Shown here: positions 7,321-15,430 of the stretch, one piece after another
Layout: each line of letters starts with the position of its first letter
Numbering within the stretch: position 1 is the first letter of the stretch
Source: Acidobacteriota bacterium
GTDB taxonomy: Bacteria > Acidobacteriota > Vicinamibacteria > Vicinamibacterales > UBA8438
Assembly (NCBI GenBank): GCA_011523845.1
Contig: WTFV01000101.1
Span: forward strand, 1 to 37,777
Length of the DNA: 37,777 bases
Direction of reading: 5' to 3'
Position numbers and translations under genes: made by a program
Notes under the pieces: generated by a model
The model's database searches: none
What the model saw: only the letters and a program-made list of their open reading frames with translations
Told to the model about the DNA's origin: nothing

Positions 7321-8544
7321 CGGGCACATCCGTCCCGTCGACCCGAGCGCGGCCAGCGGCACCGGAATGGTCCGGCCGATCTGTCCGGGAGCGAGCCCCC
7401 GGCAGGCGGGCGAATGGTGATAGACGGTCTGGTCGCCCACCACCCCGTCGGCGATGAACACGGTGAGGGGCGGAATGTAGTAGCGCGCCGGCGTGGCGCG
7501 CACCGTCAGGCGCCGCCGGTCGACCCGCACCCGGACCTCCTCCGGCGGCTCGTCGAGCGCCGGACGGTGATAGGTGACCAGGTACTGACTGCTCAGCTCC
7601 GCCGCGATCCGTCTGAGCCGTTCCGAGATGCCGGAGGTCGACGACACCTTGTACAGCCGGCCGCCGGAGTCGCTCGGACCCTTGTCGAGCATGCGCTCGC
7701 GCTCGCGGTTCTCCTGCATCCAGCGGAAGGCGCCTGCCCCGGAGGTGATGGTCGCCAGGCCGTTGCTGCGCCCGAAGTCCGCAAAGCCGACGCTGCGCAG
7801 GGTCGTCAACGCCACCGCGTGCATGACGACGCCGTAGCTCCACAGGCGGCCGGCGACCGCCTCGGCATCCTGGTCGCGGCTGGCGTCGGGGGTGCTCCGG
7901 CCGCGCGCGGGGAGACCGATCCCCTGGATCGACATGTCCTGCATGCCGCGCCCTTCGGTGGTCAACAGAACGATGGCCGGCCGCATGGCCCGGCGCACCG
8001 CCAGCTCGCGCGCGGTCTCGTCGACCGCGGCGACCAGATAGGCGCTGGTCTCCGAGAATCCGGTGAAGCGCTCGGCCGCCTGCCTGAGCAGCGCCGTATC
8101 GGCCGTGTAGTCGACGATTGTCTGACGCTGATCGCCGAACGCGATCAGGCTGATGCGATGCCCCCGCATCGCCTCGACGAACGACACCAGCGCCTCGCGG
8201 ATGTGGACGATGTTGTTGCTCGCGACCATGCTGTCGTCGACGAGCAGCGCCACGTTGAAGGCGGCCGTCGCGGGCTCGACCCGCAGCACCTCGCGGCGGT
8301 CGCCGTCCTCCTCGATGCGGAAGTCGGCCGGACCCAGCCCCATGACCGGCCGGTCGCGCCGGAGCACCGCGACGTACGCCTGCGCCTCGCCCGCTTCCAG
8401 CACCTGGGCGCTCGGTGTCACGTACGCCGGCGGGAGCGTGAAGACCGCGCCGGCGAGCCCCACGAACAGGAGGGTCCCGAGGCACGGGTACCAGAGCCGC
8501 CGCTCGGCCGGCAGACGGTGTGAACAACGCGGTCGGAATGCCAT
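7267..8544 (-). CDS. VWFA-related protein with C-terminal zinc-ribbon-like tail
   Basis: 425 residues from ATG 8544, with GGAGG 5 nt before it. The hydrophobic segment ~18-38 is a signal or anchor. The VWFA-related architecture common in Acidobacteria follows: YVAVLRRDRPVMGLGPADFRIEEDG, then a von Willebrand A-like core (FNVALLVDDSMVAS, ISLIAFGDQRQ, AIVLLTTEGRG) and an end segment LSSQYLVTYHRPALDEPPEEV. Unusually, the tail (residues ~375-410) reads YHHSPACRGL ... GRMCPHC, an H-x4-C-x25-C-x2-C pattern like the Ada-type zinc-binding module. A periplasmic or extracellular protein-interaction role is inferred. The 3' end is duplicated just downstream. Confidence 0.85.
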   Translation of the reverse strand: MAFRPRCSHRLPAERRLWYPCLGTLLFVGLAGAVFTLPPAYVTPSAQVLEAGEAQAYVAVLRRDRPVMGLGPADFRIEEDGDRREVLRVEPATAAFNVALLVDDSMVASNNIVHIREALVSFVEAMRGHRISLIAFGDQRQTIVDYTADTALLRQAAERFTGFSETSAYLVAAVDETARELAVRRAMRPAIVLLTTEGRGMQDMSIQGIGLPARGRSTPDASRDQDAEAVAGRLWSYGVVMHAVALTTLRSVGFADFGRSNGLATITSGAGAFRWMQENRERERMLDKGPSDSGGRLYKVSSTSGISERLRRIAAELSSQYLVTYHRPALDEPPEEVRVRVDRRRLTVRATPARYYIPPLTVFIADGVVGDQTVYHHSPACRGLAPGQIGRTIPVPLAALGSTGRMCPHCPGARTHQDAGAAGER

Positions 8545-8561
8545 GACTACCTCCGGTTGGG

Positions 8562-8592
8562 CGACAATCGGACCCGCAGGCGACGATTGTCG
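8562..8592. other. Intergenic stem-loop between the coiled-coil and VWFA genes
   Basis: CGACAATCG (8562-8570) and CGATTGTCG (8584-8592) form 9-bp perfect arms with a 13-nt loop, just after the coiled-coil gene stop at 8595 (minus strand). No T-run follows, so it is more likely a processing, attenuation or weak termination element than a canonical terminator. Confidence 0.5.
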
Positions 8593-8594
8593 GG

Positions 8595-8798
8595 CTACGC
8601 TGCGCTCCGGCCCGTGAAGCCCTCTATCACGCCCTCCAACCGCGCCATGCGCTCCCGAAGCTCTGCGATCGCTCCGCGGATCTCATCCTGGTTCTTCTCC
8701 ACGCGGGTGATTCGGTCCGAGAGATCCCGGTGCACCGCGCGGATGAACCCGGCCAGCGCCACGCCGACGGAGAGGATGGCGATCAGCTCGGGCGTCAT
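8595..8798 (-). CDS. Small membrane-anchored coiled-coil protein
   Basis: 67 residues. The start overlaps the stop of the upstream secreted-protein gene (ATGA at 8795-8798), so it is translationally coupled. One N-terminal transmembrane helix (LIAILSVGVALAGFI) leads into a charged heptad-rich segment (DLSDRITRVEKNQDEIRGAI, AELRERMARLEGVIEG), predicted to form a coiled coil. No enzymatic motif is present. It may tether or oligomerise partners at the membrane; the function is unknown. It resembles in plan the larger TM coiled-coil protein at 11972-12352. Confidence 0.75.
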   Translation of the reverse strand: MTPELIAILSVGVALAGFIRAVHRDLSDRITRVEKNQDEIRGAIAELRERMARLEGVIEGFTGRSAA

Positions 8799-9661
8799 GG
8801 CGCATTCGGCGCCGGCCTCACGTTCACCGTCACGTTGATCGGGACGACGTGCACCGTGTCGTCGGCCACCGCCTGCAGCACGTAGGTGCCCGGTTCCGTG
8901 AAGCTGACCCGCGTGACGGCCCGGCCGCCTTCGCCGATCTCCGGCACCTGCGGGTCGAACGACACGTTGCCCGGGCCGCGCCAGTGCAGCCAGGTAACGG
9001 CCAGTCCGGTAGCGGCGGCCTTGCGCGGATCGACTACCGCCTGTGACTTCGGCCCGCGGCGGGCCGTGCGCTCGGCCAGGCGCGGGTTCGGAGGCGGAAT
9101 GCCGTCGTCGCCGGCGATGACGGCTATCTCGATGGCATCCGGCTGGGTCACCTCCAGCTCGCCGGCGCCCTCCAGCTCGATGAAGGGGCGCTGGTTGTCG
9201 GCGTAGCCCTGCGCGCTGCCCGTGCCGCGGTTGAGCCGCCGCACGCCCGCGTCGATCTCCCAGACCGGCCACAGGTGTCCGTACGCGTAGTCGGTGCGGC
9301 CGTTGTGGGTGACGCTCCAGGTGAGGTCCTGGTCCCGCCCCCAGTCGGCCGGCACGCGCACGGTGAAGACGAACTGCTGCCGCCGGTTGTAGAAGTGCGT
9401 CGGCTGCCCGCGGTCCGCGGGCCCGGGCTCGAAGAAGTTGTTCGGCCCGACCGGGATGATCGGCTGCTCCTCGTAGTTGCGGTTCAGGTAGCCGAAGACC
9501 ATGGTGAACGACCCGTCGTCGTTCCGCTCCCAGCCTTCGAAGACCGGCTGCACGTTCTGGCCCCGGTTCCAGCGCTCCTGGGCCGTTGCCGGCGATCCGA
9601 CGGACACGACCAGCAGCGCGGCCAGACATACCGCTCCGACGATGCGACTCTCACAGATCAT
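8795..9661 (-). CDS. Secreted protein of unknown function
   Basis: 288 residues from ATG 9661, chosen because the signal peptide (IVGAVCLAALLVVSVGSPATAQ) starts there; ATG 9688 would add nine residues. The mature part has FGYLNRNYEEQPIIPVGPNN, a segment HFYNRRQQFVFTVRVPADWG and a C-terminal Ig-like region (FTEPGTYVLQAVADD, VVPINVTVNVRP). This suggests beta-sandwich domains in the periplasm. Similar proteins with the FGYMNRNYEE-type motif are common and uncharacterised in Acidobacteria. It lies between the heme/Cu protein and the coupled small coiled-coil gene on the same strand. Confidence 0.8.
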   Translation of the reverse strand: MICESRIVGAVCLAALLVVSVGSPATAQERWNRGQNVQPVFEGWERNDDGSFTMVFGYLNRNYEEQPIIPVGPNNFFEPGPADRGQPTHFYNRRQQFVFTVRVPADWGRDQDLTWSVTHNGRTDYAYGHLWPVWEIDAGVRRLNRGTGSAQGYADNQRPFIELEGAGELEVTQPDAIEIAVIAGDDGIPPPNPRLAERTARRGPKSQAVVDPRKAAATGLAVTWLHWRGPGNVSFDPQVPEIGEGGRAVTRVSFTEPGTYVLQAVADDTVHVVPINVTVNVRPAPNAP

Positions 9662-9824
9662 GATGCTCTTCTCGCGATCTCCATCCATACAGCGTAGTGC
9701 GCGCCGGCGGTTCTGCGGCACGGCCTCGCAACAGCGCCATCCAGGTCGGCGGTTCCGCGGCGCTCACTCCCCGTCCCGGCGTCGCCCGCGCCATCCACGG
9801 CGCAGACTCCCGGACCCAAAGATC

Positions 9825-9859
9825 GAAGCCTCCGCGATCCGCGACCGCGAAGGCTTCGT
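9825..9859 (-). terminator. Strong hairpin after the heme/Cu protein gene
   Basis: On the minus strand CGAAGCCT-T-CGCG pairs with CGCG-G-AGGCTTCG (13 bp including one T-G wobble) around a 9-nt loop, followed by ATCTTTGG. It lies 65 bp beyond the stop at 9924. The weak T content makes it a probable rather than certain terminator. The rest of 9662-9923 shows nothing else I can support. Confidence 0.5.
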
Positions 9860-9923
9860 CCGAATCCACGCGCGAGCCGCACGAGGCGGCTGGCCGGCCT
9901 GCGCCGTTCGACGGCACGGACTC

Positions 9924-11225
9924 CTATTCGTCGTTGTCGGCGTGGAGCGCCTCCCGCTCGGCGAGCTCCTTCTCGAACGCCTCGTCGTCGAGCTCGTACC
10001 AGCTCACCCAGGCGAAGCTCATCTCGTCGCTCGAGCGCTGGCCGAAGCCGGCCCAGTTGGTCGGGTCGTCGTTCCAGCGGTTCGCCTCGGAGTTGTCGTG
10101 CCAGCTCGTCACGTGCAGGATGGTGCCGCGCGGCAGCAGCGGCGCCACGTGGTCCTCGTAGTTGTAGACGATGTGCCACCCGAAGTCCCAGTCGGCGCAG
10201 CTCAGGATCTCCTTGCTGTTGTCCGGGTAGATGGCCTCCATGCACTGACGCTTGCCGAGGTTGTGCAGGTGGGCCTGGAACGCCGTGATGCGGGAGTTCT
10301 CCTTCAGGCGGTAGTAGCCGTCGTGGCGGACGTTCGACGCCCCGGCCGGGATGTCGAGGTCTTCGTCGTCGCCGACGTGGGCCGAGATGAGCTTCCGCTC
10401 CGGCACGACGCCCTGCGGGTAGAACTGCAGGCCGACCCGCGTGCGGTCGGTCGTCTCGACCCCGATCGAGGCATAGTGCATGTTGAAGCGGATCTTCGAG
10501 TTGGCCTTGATCAGCCGGCCGGTGCCGTCCGGAAAGATGTCGCCGTTCTTGCCGAGGGCGTACTCGTTCAGGAAATCGCCGATGCCGCTGGTGTCCTCGG
10601 TGTCCTCGTTCACCATGCCGGTGACCGCGTGGTGCACCACCGGGAAGCCATCGATCGACGGCTTGGTCTCGACCGCCTTGATCCAGCGGTCCTCGGTCAG
10701 GCCGGACTCGGACTCGAGGTTGCCCCACCAGTTGGGCGCCTCGGCCGCGACCACGAACGGCTCGGGGATCTCGACCACCCAGTCCGGCTCGCCGATCTTC
10801 CATTCGGCGATGTCGCGGAACTCGCGCGGCGGCGGCATGTCGGCCGGGTTTCCGCGCGGCGCGCCATCGTCGACCCAGGCGGCGACGGTGGCGATCTCCT
10901 CGTCGCTGAGCGAGTAGTCGTACTTGAAGCCCTGGACGCCGATGTTGCGGTCGATGTACCACGGCGGCATCGTGCGGGTGACCACCTTCTCCCGGATCGA
11001 CCGCGCCCAGGGCCGCGTCTCCTCGTAGGTCAGCAGCGACATCGGGGCGATGGACCCGGTGCGGTGGCACTCCTGGCAGGAGCGCTGCAGGATCGGCGCA
11101 ACGTCCCTGGTGAACGTGACCTGCGCATCGTCCTGCGCGGCGGCGGTCGACGGTGCGGCCACGACGCCGAGCGCCAGGGCCAGGACCGCGGCGAGTCCGA
11201 ATCGGCAACCGGTTGTGAGTGACAT
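9924..11225 (-). CDS. c-type heme protein with copper-monooxygenase-like C-terminal domain
   Basis: 433 residues from ATG 11225, with GGAGG 8 nt upstream. The signal peptide spans 1-~30 (ending STAAAQ). A single c-type heme motif CQECH (50-54) sits in a cytochrome-c-like domain with RTMPPWYID, where methionine may be the distal ligand. The C-terminal half resembles the type II, ascorbate-dependent copper monooxygenase (PHM/DBM) fold: KIRFNMHYAS, AFQAHLHNLGKRQCME, WDFGWHIVY, LPRGTILHVTSWHDNSEAN and SSDEMSF. It probably acts in the periplasm as a heme-fed copper oxygenase; the substrate is unknown. It is first in the same-strand run of exported proteins. Confidence 0.85.
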   Translation of the reverse strand: MSLTTGCRFGLAAVLALALGVVAAPSTAAAQDDAQVTFTRDVAPILQRSCQECHRTGSIAPMSLLTYEETRPWARSIREKVVTRTMPPWYIDRNIGVQGFKYDYSLSDEEIATVAAWVDDGAPRGNPADMPPPREFRDIAEWKIGEPDWVVEIPEPFVVAAEAPNWWGNLESESGLTEDRWIKAVETKPSIDGFPVVHHAVTGMVNEDTEDTSGIGDFLNEYALGKNGDIFPDGTGRLIKANSKIRFNMHYASIGVETTDRTRVGLQFYPQGVVPERKLISAHVGDDEDLDIPAGASNVRHDGYYRLKENSRITAFQAHLHNLGKRQCMEAIYPDNSKEILSCADWDFGWHIVYNYEDHVAPLLPRGTILHVTSWHDNSEANRWNDDPTNWAGFGQRSSDEMSFAWVSWYELDDEAFEKELAEREALHADNDE

Positions 11226-11434
11226 TTCTGAAGCCTCCAGAGCCGAACGTGTGTAGCCAGGGCACAACTTCAAGAATCCGCGCCCGCTGGCGTGTCGCCT
11301 GTACGGACTCCTGCTGCGAGCGCGGCGTTTCCCCGCGGGCCCGCAAACCGACGTCGTCCGCGTCGACACGGTCCGCATGGGGCGGACTGCCGGAAGCCCG
11401 CGCCGCGGAACCGCGCAGACGACGATACAGCGCC

Positions 11435-11464
11435 CCGAAACGCCTCGCTGGCTCGGCGTTTCGG
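11435..11464 (+). promoter_or_regulatory. 10-bp-arm inverted repeat upstream of hepT
   Basis: CCGAAACGCC (11435-11444) and GGCGTTTCGG (11455-11464) are perfect arms with a 10-nt loop, ending 17 nt before the HepT-like ATG. It could be an operator or a leader hairpin that hides the ribosome binding site. The remainder of 11226-11434 shows no gene I can support. Confidence 0.45.
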
Positions 11465-11481
11465 CCCATCCCTCCCGCTCC

Positions 11482-11937
11482 ATGACCCTGCGGCGCAAAC
11501 TCCCGGCTGACTATTGTGGACCAGCCGGCGCCGGTACGCCAAGCGTTCTTGAGGACTATCTGCAGCGGCTGCGCAGTCTCGGCCAGGCCAGTGAGTCCGA
11601 CTACCTCGCCGACCCGAAGATCCACGACCTCGCCGCACGCTACCTGCATCTGGCGATGGAAGCGACGATAGATATCGCCAATCACTGGATCTCCGACGTG
11701 GGGCTGCGGACGCCGGACACGAACCGCGACATCTTCGTCGTCCTGGAACAGGCGGGCGAGATCGAGCCCGCGCTGTCCGACCGACTCCAGGACTGGGCCG
11801 GCTTACGCAACGTGCTCGTACACGACTACCTGACCATCGATCACGGCATCGCCTACAGCGCGATCCGGGACGATCTCGGCGACCTCGACGCGTTCCGGCT
11901 CTGGGCGCTCGGCAAGCTCGACGGCGACGAGGCCTGA
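11482..11937 (+). CDS. hepT: HepT-like (DUF86) toxin, no MNT partner visible
   Basis: 151 residues from ATG 11482; an upstream in-frame ATG at 11377 would add a 35-residue extension that does not resemble the family. The four-helix HepT fold is indicated by RYLHLAMEATIDIANHWISD, FVVLEQAGEIEPALSDRLQD and the diagnostic Rx4HxY motif RNVLVHDY. In HepT/MntA modules the RNase-like toxin is silenced by AMPylation of that tyrosine by a neighbouring minimal nucleotidyltransferase. No nucleotidyltransferase (GSxx-D-D motif) is on either side: the upstream gene is divergent and the downstream one is a coiled-coil protein. It may therefore be an orphan, served in trans, or inactive. Confidence 0.8.
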   Translation: MTLRRKLPADYCGPAGAGTPSVLEDYLQRLRSLGQASESDYLADPKIHDLAARYLHLAMEATIDIANHWISDVGLRTPDTNRDIFVVLEQAGEIEPALSDRLQDWAGLRNVLVHDYLTIDHGIAYSAIRDDLGDLDAFRLWALGKLDGDEA

Positions 11938-11971
11938 GCGGGCGCGTGCGGGCGTGCTGTAGACTGGATCG

Positions 11972-12352
11972 GTGTCCACCACCGTTCCACCGGAGCGTCG
12001 CGACACCGCGGCGCCGGGTGTCTGGTCGACACGACGGGACGGCTGGGACCGGAACGTCATCGCCGTTTGCGCCACCATCGCCCTCTCTGCCGTGACCTTG
12101 GCCTACAGCCAGTGCGCGACGCACAGGCGCATCGACGACACCAACGCTCAGGTCGCTGACATCCGCGCCCAGATGCGCGCTGAACATGCCGAGATGCGCG
12201 CCGAGCATGCCGAGATGCGCGCCGAGCATACCGAGATGCGCGCCGAGATGCGCGCCATCCACGAGATCCTGGCCGAGATCCGCAAGAACGTCGCGGTGTT
12301 GATGGACCGGGAACTGCGCCGGCCCGACGCCGGCCAGGAGTCTGCACCGTAG
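11972..12352 (+). CDS. Membrane-anchored coiled-coil protein with heptad repeats
   Basis: 126 residues from GTG 11972, 34 bp after hepT on the same strand. One transmembrane helix (VIAVCATIALSAVTLAY) is followed by a heptad region. Its centre is three copies of MRAEHAE encoded by nearly identical 21-bp units, then MRAEMRAIHEILAEIRKNVA. A long parallel coiled coil outside or inside the membrane is predicted. The function is unknown. The pairing with a HepT-like gene might be accidental. The stop codon lies in the loop of a 15-bp perfect hairpin. Confidence 0.75.
   Translation: MSTTVPPERRDTAAPGVWSTRRDGWDRNVIAVCATIALSAVTLAYSQCATHRRIDDTNAQVADIRAQMRAEHAEMRAEHAEMRAEHTEMRAEMRAIHEILAEIRKNVAVLMDRELRRPDAGQESAP
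12173..12247 (+). repeat. 21-bp tandem coding repeats (heptad units)
   Basis: Units start ATGCGCGC at 12173, 12194 and 12215, followed by a 12-bp partial unit at 12236. Each encodes the heptad MRAEHAE. Copy number may vary between strains, changing coiled-coil length in whole-heptad steps without shifting frame. Confidence 0.9.
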
Positions 12353-12368
12353 CACGGTGCAGACTCCT
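12336..12368. terminator. Perfect 15-bp hairpin between convergent genes
   Basis: AGGAGTCTGCACCGT, a 3-nt loop AGC, then ACGGTGCAGACTCCT. The stop TAG of the coiled-coil gene spans the last arm base and the loop. The convergent PQQ dehydrogenase ends at 12460. No T-run follows on either strand, so termination is probable but not certain; mRNA 3'-end protection is an alternative. Confidence 0.55.
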
Positions 12369-12459
12369 GAAAGGGCTGGTCGGGCGGACAGCGGAACCGC
12401 AAGGGGGCGATTCCGGGCGCCATCGCAGGCGCCCGACGCCGGCGCCGGCGTCAGTGCGC

Positions 12460-14577
12460 CTACTGCCGCAACTTGAACACGTACAGCGCGTTCCCGGTGT
12501 CCGGGTGCACGATGTCGGGGCTCAGCAGCGCCGGCACGCGCCGCGGGCTGCCCCCGCCGAGCCCGGTCGACACGGCGATGTACTGCGTGCCGTCCACGCC
12601 GTAGCTGACCGGGAACCCCTGGACGGACGTCCCCAGCCGCGTCTCCCAGAGCACCTCGCCGGTGGCCGCGTCGTGCGCCCGGAAGTAGCGGTCGACGTCG
12701 CCCGCGAAGGCCAGCCCGCCGCCGGTGGTCAGCACCGCGGTCATGAACGCGGCGCGCTGCTCGATGCTCCAGCGCTCCTCCAGGGTGTCGACGTCGTAGG
12801 CGGCCAGCTTGCCCAGGTTGCCGTCCGTGCCCGGCATCTCGAACCAGGTCCGGTCGGCCTGCGAGCCGCCGGAGCCGATCTCCAGCGCCACTTCGCGGCC
12901 GGCGATCTCCAGGCAGCTCTGGCTCAGCGGAATGATCAGCGAACGCGTCTGGGGGCTGTAGCCCGACGCGTGCCAGTTGTGACCCCCGGCCGTGCTCGGG
13001 CAGACCGAGACCCAGTCGCCGATGCCCATGTCGGCGATGTCCTGCCGGTAGGTCACCACGCCCGTCTCCGGATCGATGCGCTCGAACACGTTCTGGAAGA
13101 CGGTCTCGACGTGCCCGAGGTACTCGCCCGTCTCGCGGTCGAGCTTCCACAGGATGCCGTGCTTGCCGATGGTGAACAGCGCCTTGCGCCCGTCGCTGTC
13201 GACGAGCACCTGCTCGAAGCCCTCGTCGAGGTCGAGCGCCTCGCCCGGCACGTGCTGCCGGTACCAGCGGATCGAGCCGTCGGCGGGCTCCAGGGCCAGG
13301 GTCGAGTTGGTGTACAGCGCCGGGTCGTACACCGTCAGCCCGCGGCTCACCGGCACCCACGGCTTGGCCTGCGCGGTCGGCCAGAAGAACAGGTCCAGCT
13401 CCGGATCGTAGCTGCCCGGAATCCACGAGTCGCCGCCGCCGCGCAGGGCCAGCGGCAGGTCGCCCCACGAATCGCCCCCCGGCTCGCCGGGCGCGGCGAT
13501 GGTCAGCCGGCGCCACAGCTCCTCGCCGGTCTGGGCGTCGTGCGCGGTGATGAAGCAACTGTCGGGCATGAACCGGGAGCAGCCGTTGATGCCGTTGACG
13601 ACCCGCCCGCCGGCGACGATCGGCCCGCTGGAGTTCGAGTAGCCGTCGTTGTAGTCGGCCATCCGCGTCTCCCACACCAGCTCGCCGGTGCGGGCGTCGA
13701 GCGCGACCACGTGGGCGTCACGCGTGCCCATGTAGATCTTGCCGTCGTAGATGGCGAGGTTGCGGCTGTTGGCCCCGCGCAGCGCCTCGGGGAGCGGCCG
13801 CCGGTACTCCCACAGCAGCGACCCGGTGACGGCGTCGAGCGCCTGCACCACGTTGCCGGGGTTGGCCAGGTACATCACGCCGTCGTGGACCAGCGGCGTC
13901 GGCTGGTTGCGGCCGTCCGCCATCGACCAGACCCACGCCAACTGCAGGTCGCCGACGTTGTCGCGGTCGATCTGGTCCAGCGGGCTGTGCCCCCAGCCGT
14001 TGTAGGTGCGGCGGTAGATCAGCCAGTCCTCCGGATCGGGGTCCAGCAGCATCGCGTCGGTGACCGAGGCACGCTCGGCGATGGGATGCAACGTGTACGT
14101 GCCGCCCGGCAGACCGGCCGCCGCCGCGCGCGCGAGCGGCTGCCCGCTGGAAGCCTGCCCCGCCGGGGGCAAGGTCACCACCCCGCCCAGCGCGACGGCG
14201 CCCGCCTCGTAGTCGTTCTGCTGCAGGATGTAGGCGACGATGCTGGCGTACTCCTCCGGCGCCAGCGAGCCGGCGCTCTCCGGCGGCATCGTCACGCCGA
14301 TGAGCTCCACCAGGTCCTCGACCTGCTGCTCGCCCCACCCGGCGCGGAACGTCGGGCCGGCCAGCTCCGGCGCCTCGAACGACCCGCTGAGGTTCGGCAT
14401 GTGGCACGCCGCGCACTCGCGGTCGTAGAGCGCGCGGCCGGCCTCGGCCTCGGCAGCCGTGTACGACGCCGACGCAAGCTGTGCCGACGCGGCGGACGGT
14501 CCCGCCGCCAGCGCCACCGCCGCCAGCATTCCCCAAACGCAACCGTTCGCGCGCCGGCCGAATAGTCGTCGATGCAT
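12460..14577 (-). CDS. PQQ-dependent dehydrogenase with N-terminal cytochrome c domain
   Basis: 705 residues from ATG 14577 (GGAGAGG upstream). The signal peptide covers 1-~32 (ending ASAQ). The c-type heme site CAACH (55-59) lies in a cytochrome domain, with MPPES as a likely axial-methionine motif. The rest is an eight-bladed quinoprotein propeller like alcohol and glucose dehydrogenases: [20 protein letters not shown], repeated W-docking stretches ([42 protein letters not shown]) and [12 protein letters not shown]. It should oxidise an alcohol or sugar in the periplasm and pass electrons to its own heme. The heme domain is N-terminal, whereas classical quinohemoprotein alcohol dehydrogenases carry it at the C-terminus. 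The substrate is unknown. Confidence 0.9.
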   Translation of the reverse strand: MHRRLFGRRANGCVWGMLAAVALAAGPSAASAQLASASYTAAEAEAGRALYDRECAACHMPNLSGSFEAPELAGPTFRAGWGEQQVEDLVELIGVTMPPESAGSLAPEEYASIVAYILQQNDYEAGAVALGGVVTLPPAGQASSGQPLARAAAAGLPGGTYTLHPIAERASVTDAMLLDPDPEDWLIYRRTYNGWGHSPLDQIDRDNVGDLQLAWVWSMADGRNQPTPLVHDGVMYLANPGNVVQALDAVTGSLLWEYRRPLPEALRGANSRNLAIYDGKIYMGTRDAHVVALDARTGELVWETRMADYNDGYSNSSGPIVAGGRVVNGINGCSRFMPDSCFITAHDAQTGEELWRRLTIAAPGEPGGDSWGDLPLALRGGGDSWIPGSYDPELDLFFWPTAQAKPWVPVSRGLTVYDPALYTNSTLALEPADGSIRWYRQHVPGEALDLDEGFEQVLVDSDGRKALFTIGKHGILWKLDRETGEYLGHVETVFQNVFERIDPETGVVTYRQDIADMGIGDWVSVCPSTAGGHNWHASGYSPQTRSLIIPLSQSCLEIAGREVALEIGSGGSQADRTWFEMPGTDGNLGKLAAYDVDTLEERWSIEQRAAFMTAVLTTGGGLAFAGDVDRYFRAHDAATGEVLWETRLGTSVQGFPVSYGVDGTQYIAVSTGLGGGSPRRVPALLSPDIVHPDTGNALYVFKLRQ

Positions 14578-14701
14578 CAGCGCCCCCTCTCCAACTCCAG
14601 CGCCATCGTAACCCAGACACCGCCACCGCTGACGATCTCGCATCTTGCCCCGGAGTGGTCCCCGGCGATCGTCTTCCTGCTTCGGCGCACGCGGAGACCG
14701 G

Positions 14702-15007
14702 CTAGTCACGGACCCTCACCCTCCTACCGCGGCGCCGTGCTCCAGACGCAGGTGGAGACCGCACCTCGGCCGGGAGCTCATCGCCCGCCGGCGGAGGAAC
14801 ATCGGGAACTCGGTCCAACAGTCGGGCGAAGAGCTCGGGCTCCGCTCGGCGTGCCCTCTGCTTCAGGTAGTCGATCGTCAGCAGAGCCGAAGCCTTCTCG
14901 GCAACCGCGGTGGCGATGAATTGATTGATCGAGACGTCGTCACGACGGGCCAGCTCCCGGATCTTCTCGTGCAGGGAGTCAGGCAGCCGCACGCTGAGAC
15001 TGCTCAT
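14702..15007 (-). CDS. Ribbon-helix-helix antitoxin (HicB/CopG-like)
   Basis: 101 residues. The N-terminus is a ribbon-helix-helix fold ([20 protein letters not shown], then [15 protein letters not shown]) as in Arc/CopG antitoxins. The Arg/Pro-rich C-terminus ([13 protein letters not shown]) may be disordered. The ATG overlaps the PIN toxin stop (15004-15007, ATGA), so it is the second gene of a toxin-first pair. It should bind and neutralise the PIN protein and repress the promoter at 15431-15462. Confidence 0.82.
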   Translation of the reverse strand: MSSLSVRLPDSLHEKIRELARRDDVSINQFIATAVAEKASALLTIDYLKQRARRAEPELFARLLDRVPDVPPPAGDELPAEVRSPPASGARRRGRRVRVRD

Positions 15008-15423
15008 GATGCCTCCTCAATCAGGCGCAGGAACACGGCGGGAACGACGACCCGGATACCGAACGCGTCTGCTCCGCGAAAATCCCGAACGTTCTGCGTA
15101 ACGATGGCCTGGGCTGCCGAAGCGACCGCCAGCTCCAGAATGAACTCGTCGCGCGGGTCCCGCAACGTCGGCCGCCACAGAAAGTGCACGTCATGATGCG
15201 ATCCGATGCCGCACAGAAAATCGACGAGACCGGTGGCTTCCGCTCGCGACAGGTCGAGCTCGCGAGCGTGGCGCACCAACACCGCCTCGTATTCCAACGC
15301 CAGCGCCACCGACATTGCGATCCGGAAGCGGTCGTCTCGCAAAAGCTCCAGCGCCCGAAACGATGCGCCGCGCCGCGACCGGAAGCCGGCGACGAGCACA
15401 CTGCCGTCGAGCACGACGAGCAC
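15004..15423 (-). CDS. PIN-domain toxin
   Basis: 139 residues from GTG 15423. PIN-fold acidic residues are visible: VVLDGSVLVAGF at the start, ALEYEAVL, and RDEFILELAVASAAQAIVTQ and NVRDF near the end. This matches the family annotated as putative toxin-antitoxin toxin component, PIN family. PIN toxins are Mg-dependent RNases that cut tRNA or other RNA; the target here is unknown. Toxin precedes antitoxin, the reverse of the usual vapBC order. The first motif has D-G-S where VapC usually has D-x-N/S. The promoter is almost leaderless. Confidence 0.82.
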   Translation of the reverse strand: MLVVLDGSVLVAGFRSRRGASFRALELLRDDRFRIAMSVALALEYEAVLVRHARELDLSRAEATGLVDFLCGIGSHHDVHFLWRPTLRDPRDEFILELAVASAAQAIVTQNVRDFRGADAFGIRVVVPAVFLRLIEEAS

Positions 15424-15430
15424 CAGTCTA

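Noticed and set aside
6920..8527. 535-residue minus-strand ORF across the 141-bp repeats
   Set aside because: It is out of frame with the VWFA gene, Arg/Gly/Ala-rich and has no recognisable domain; its repeated segment just reflects the duplication.
8562..8592. Canonical rho-independent terminator
   Set aside because: The stem is good but no T-run follows on either strand, so it was listed only as a stem-loop.
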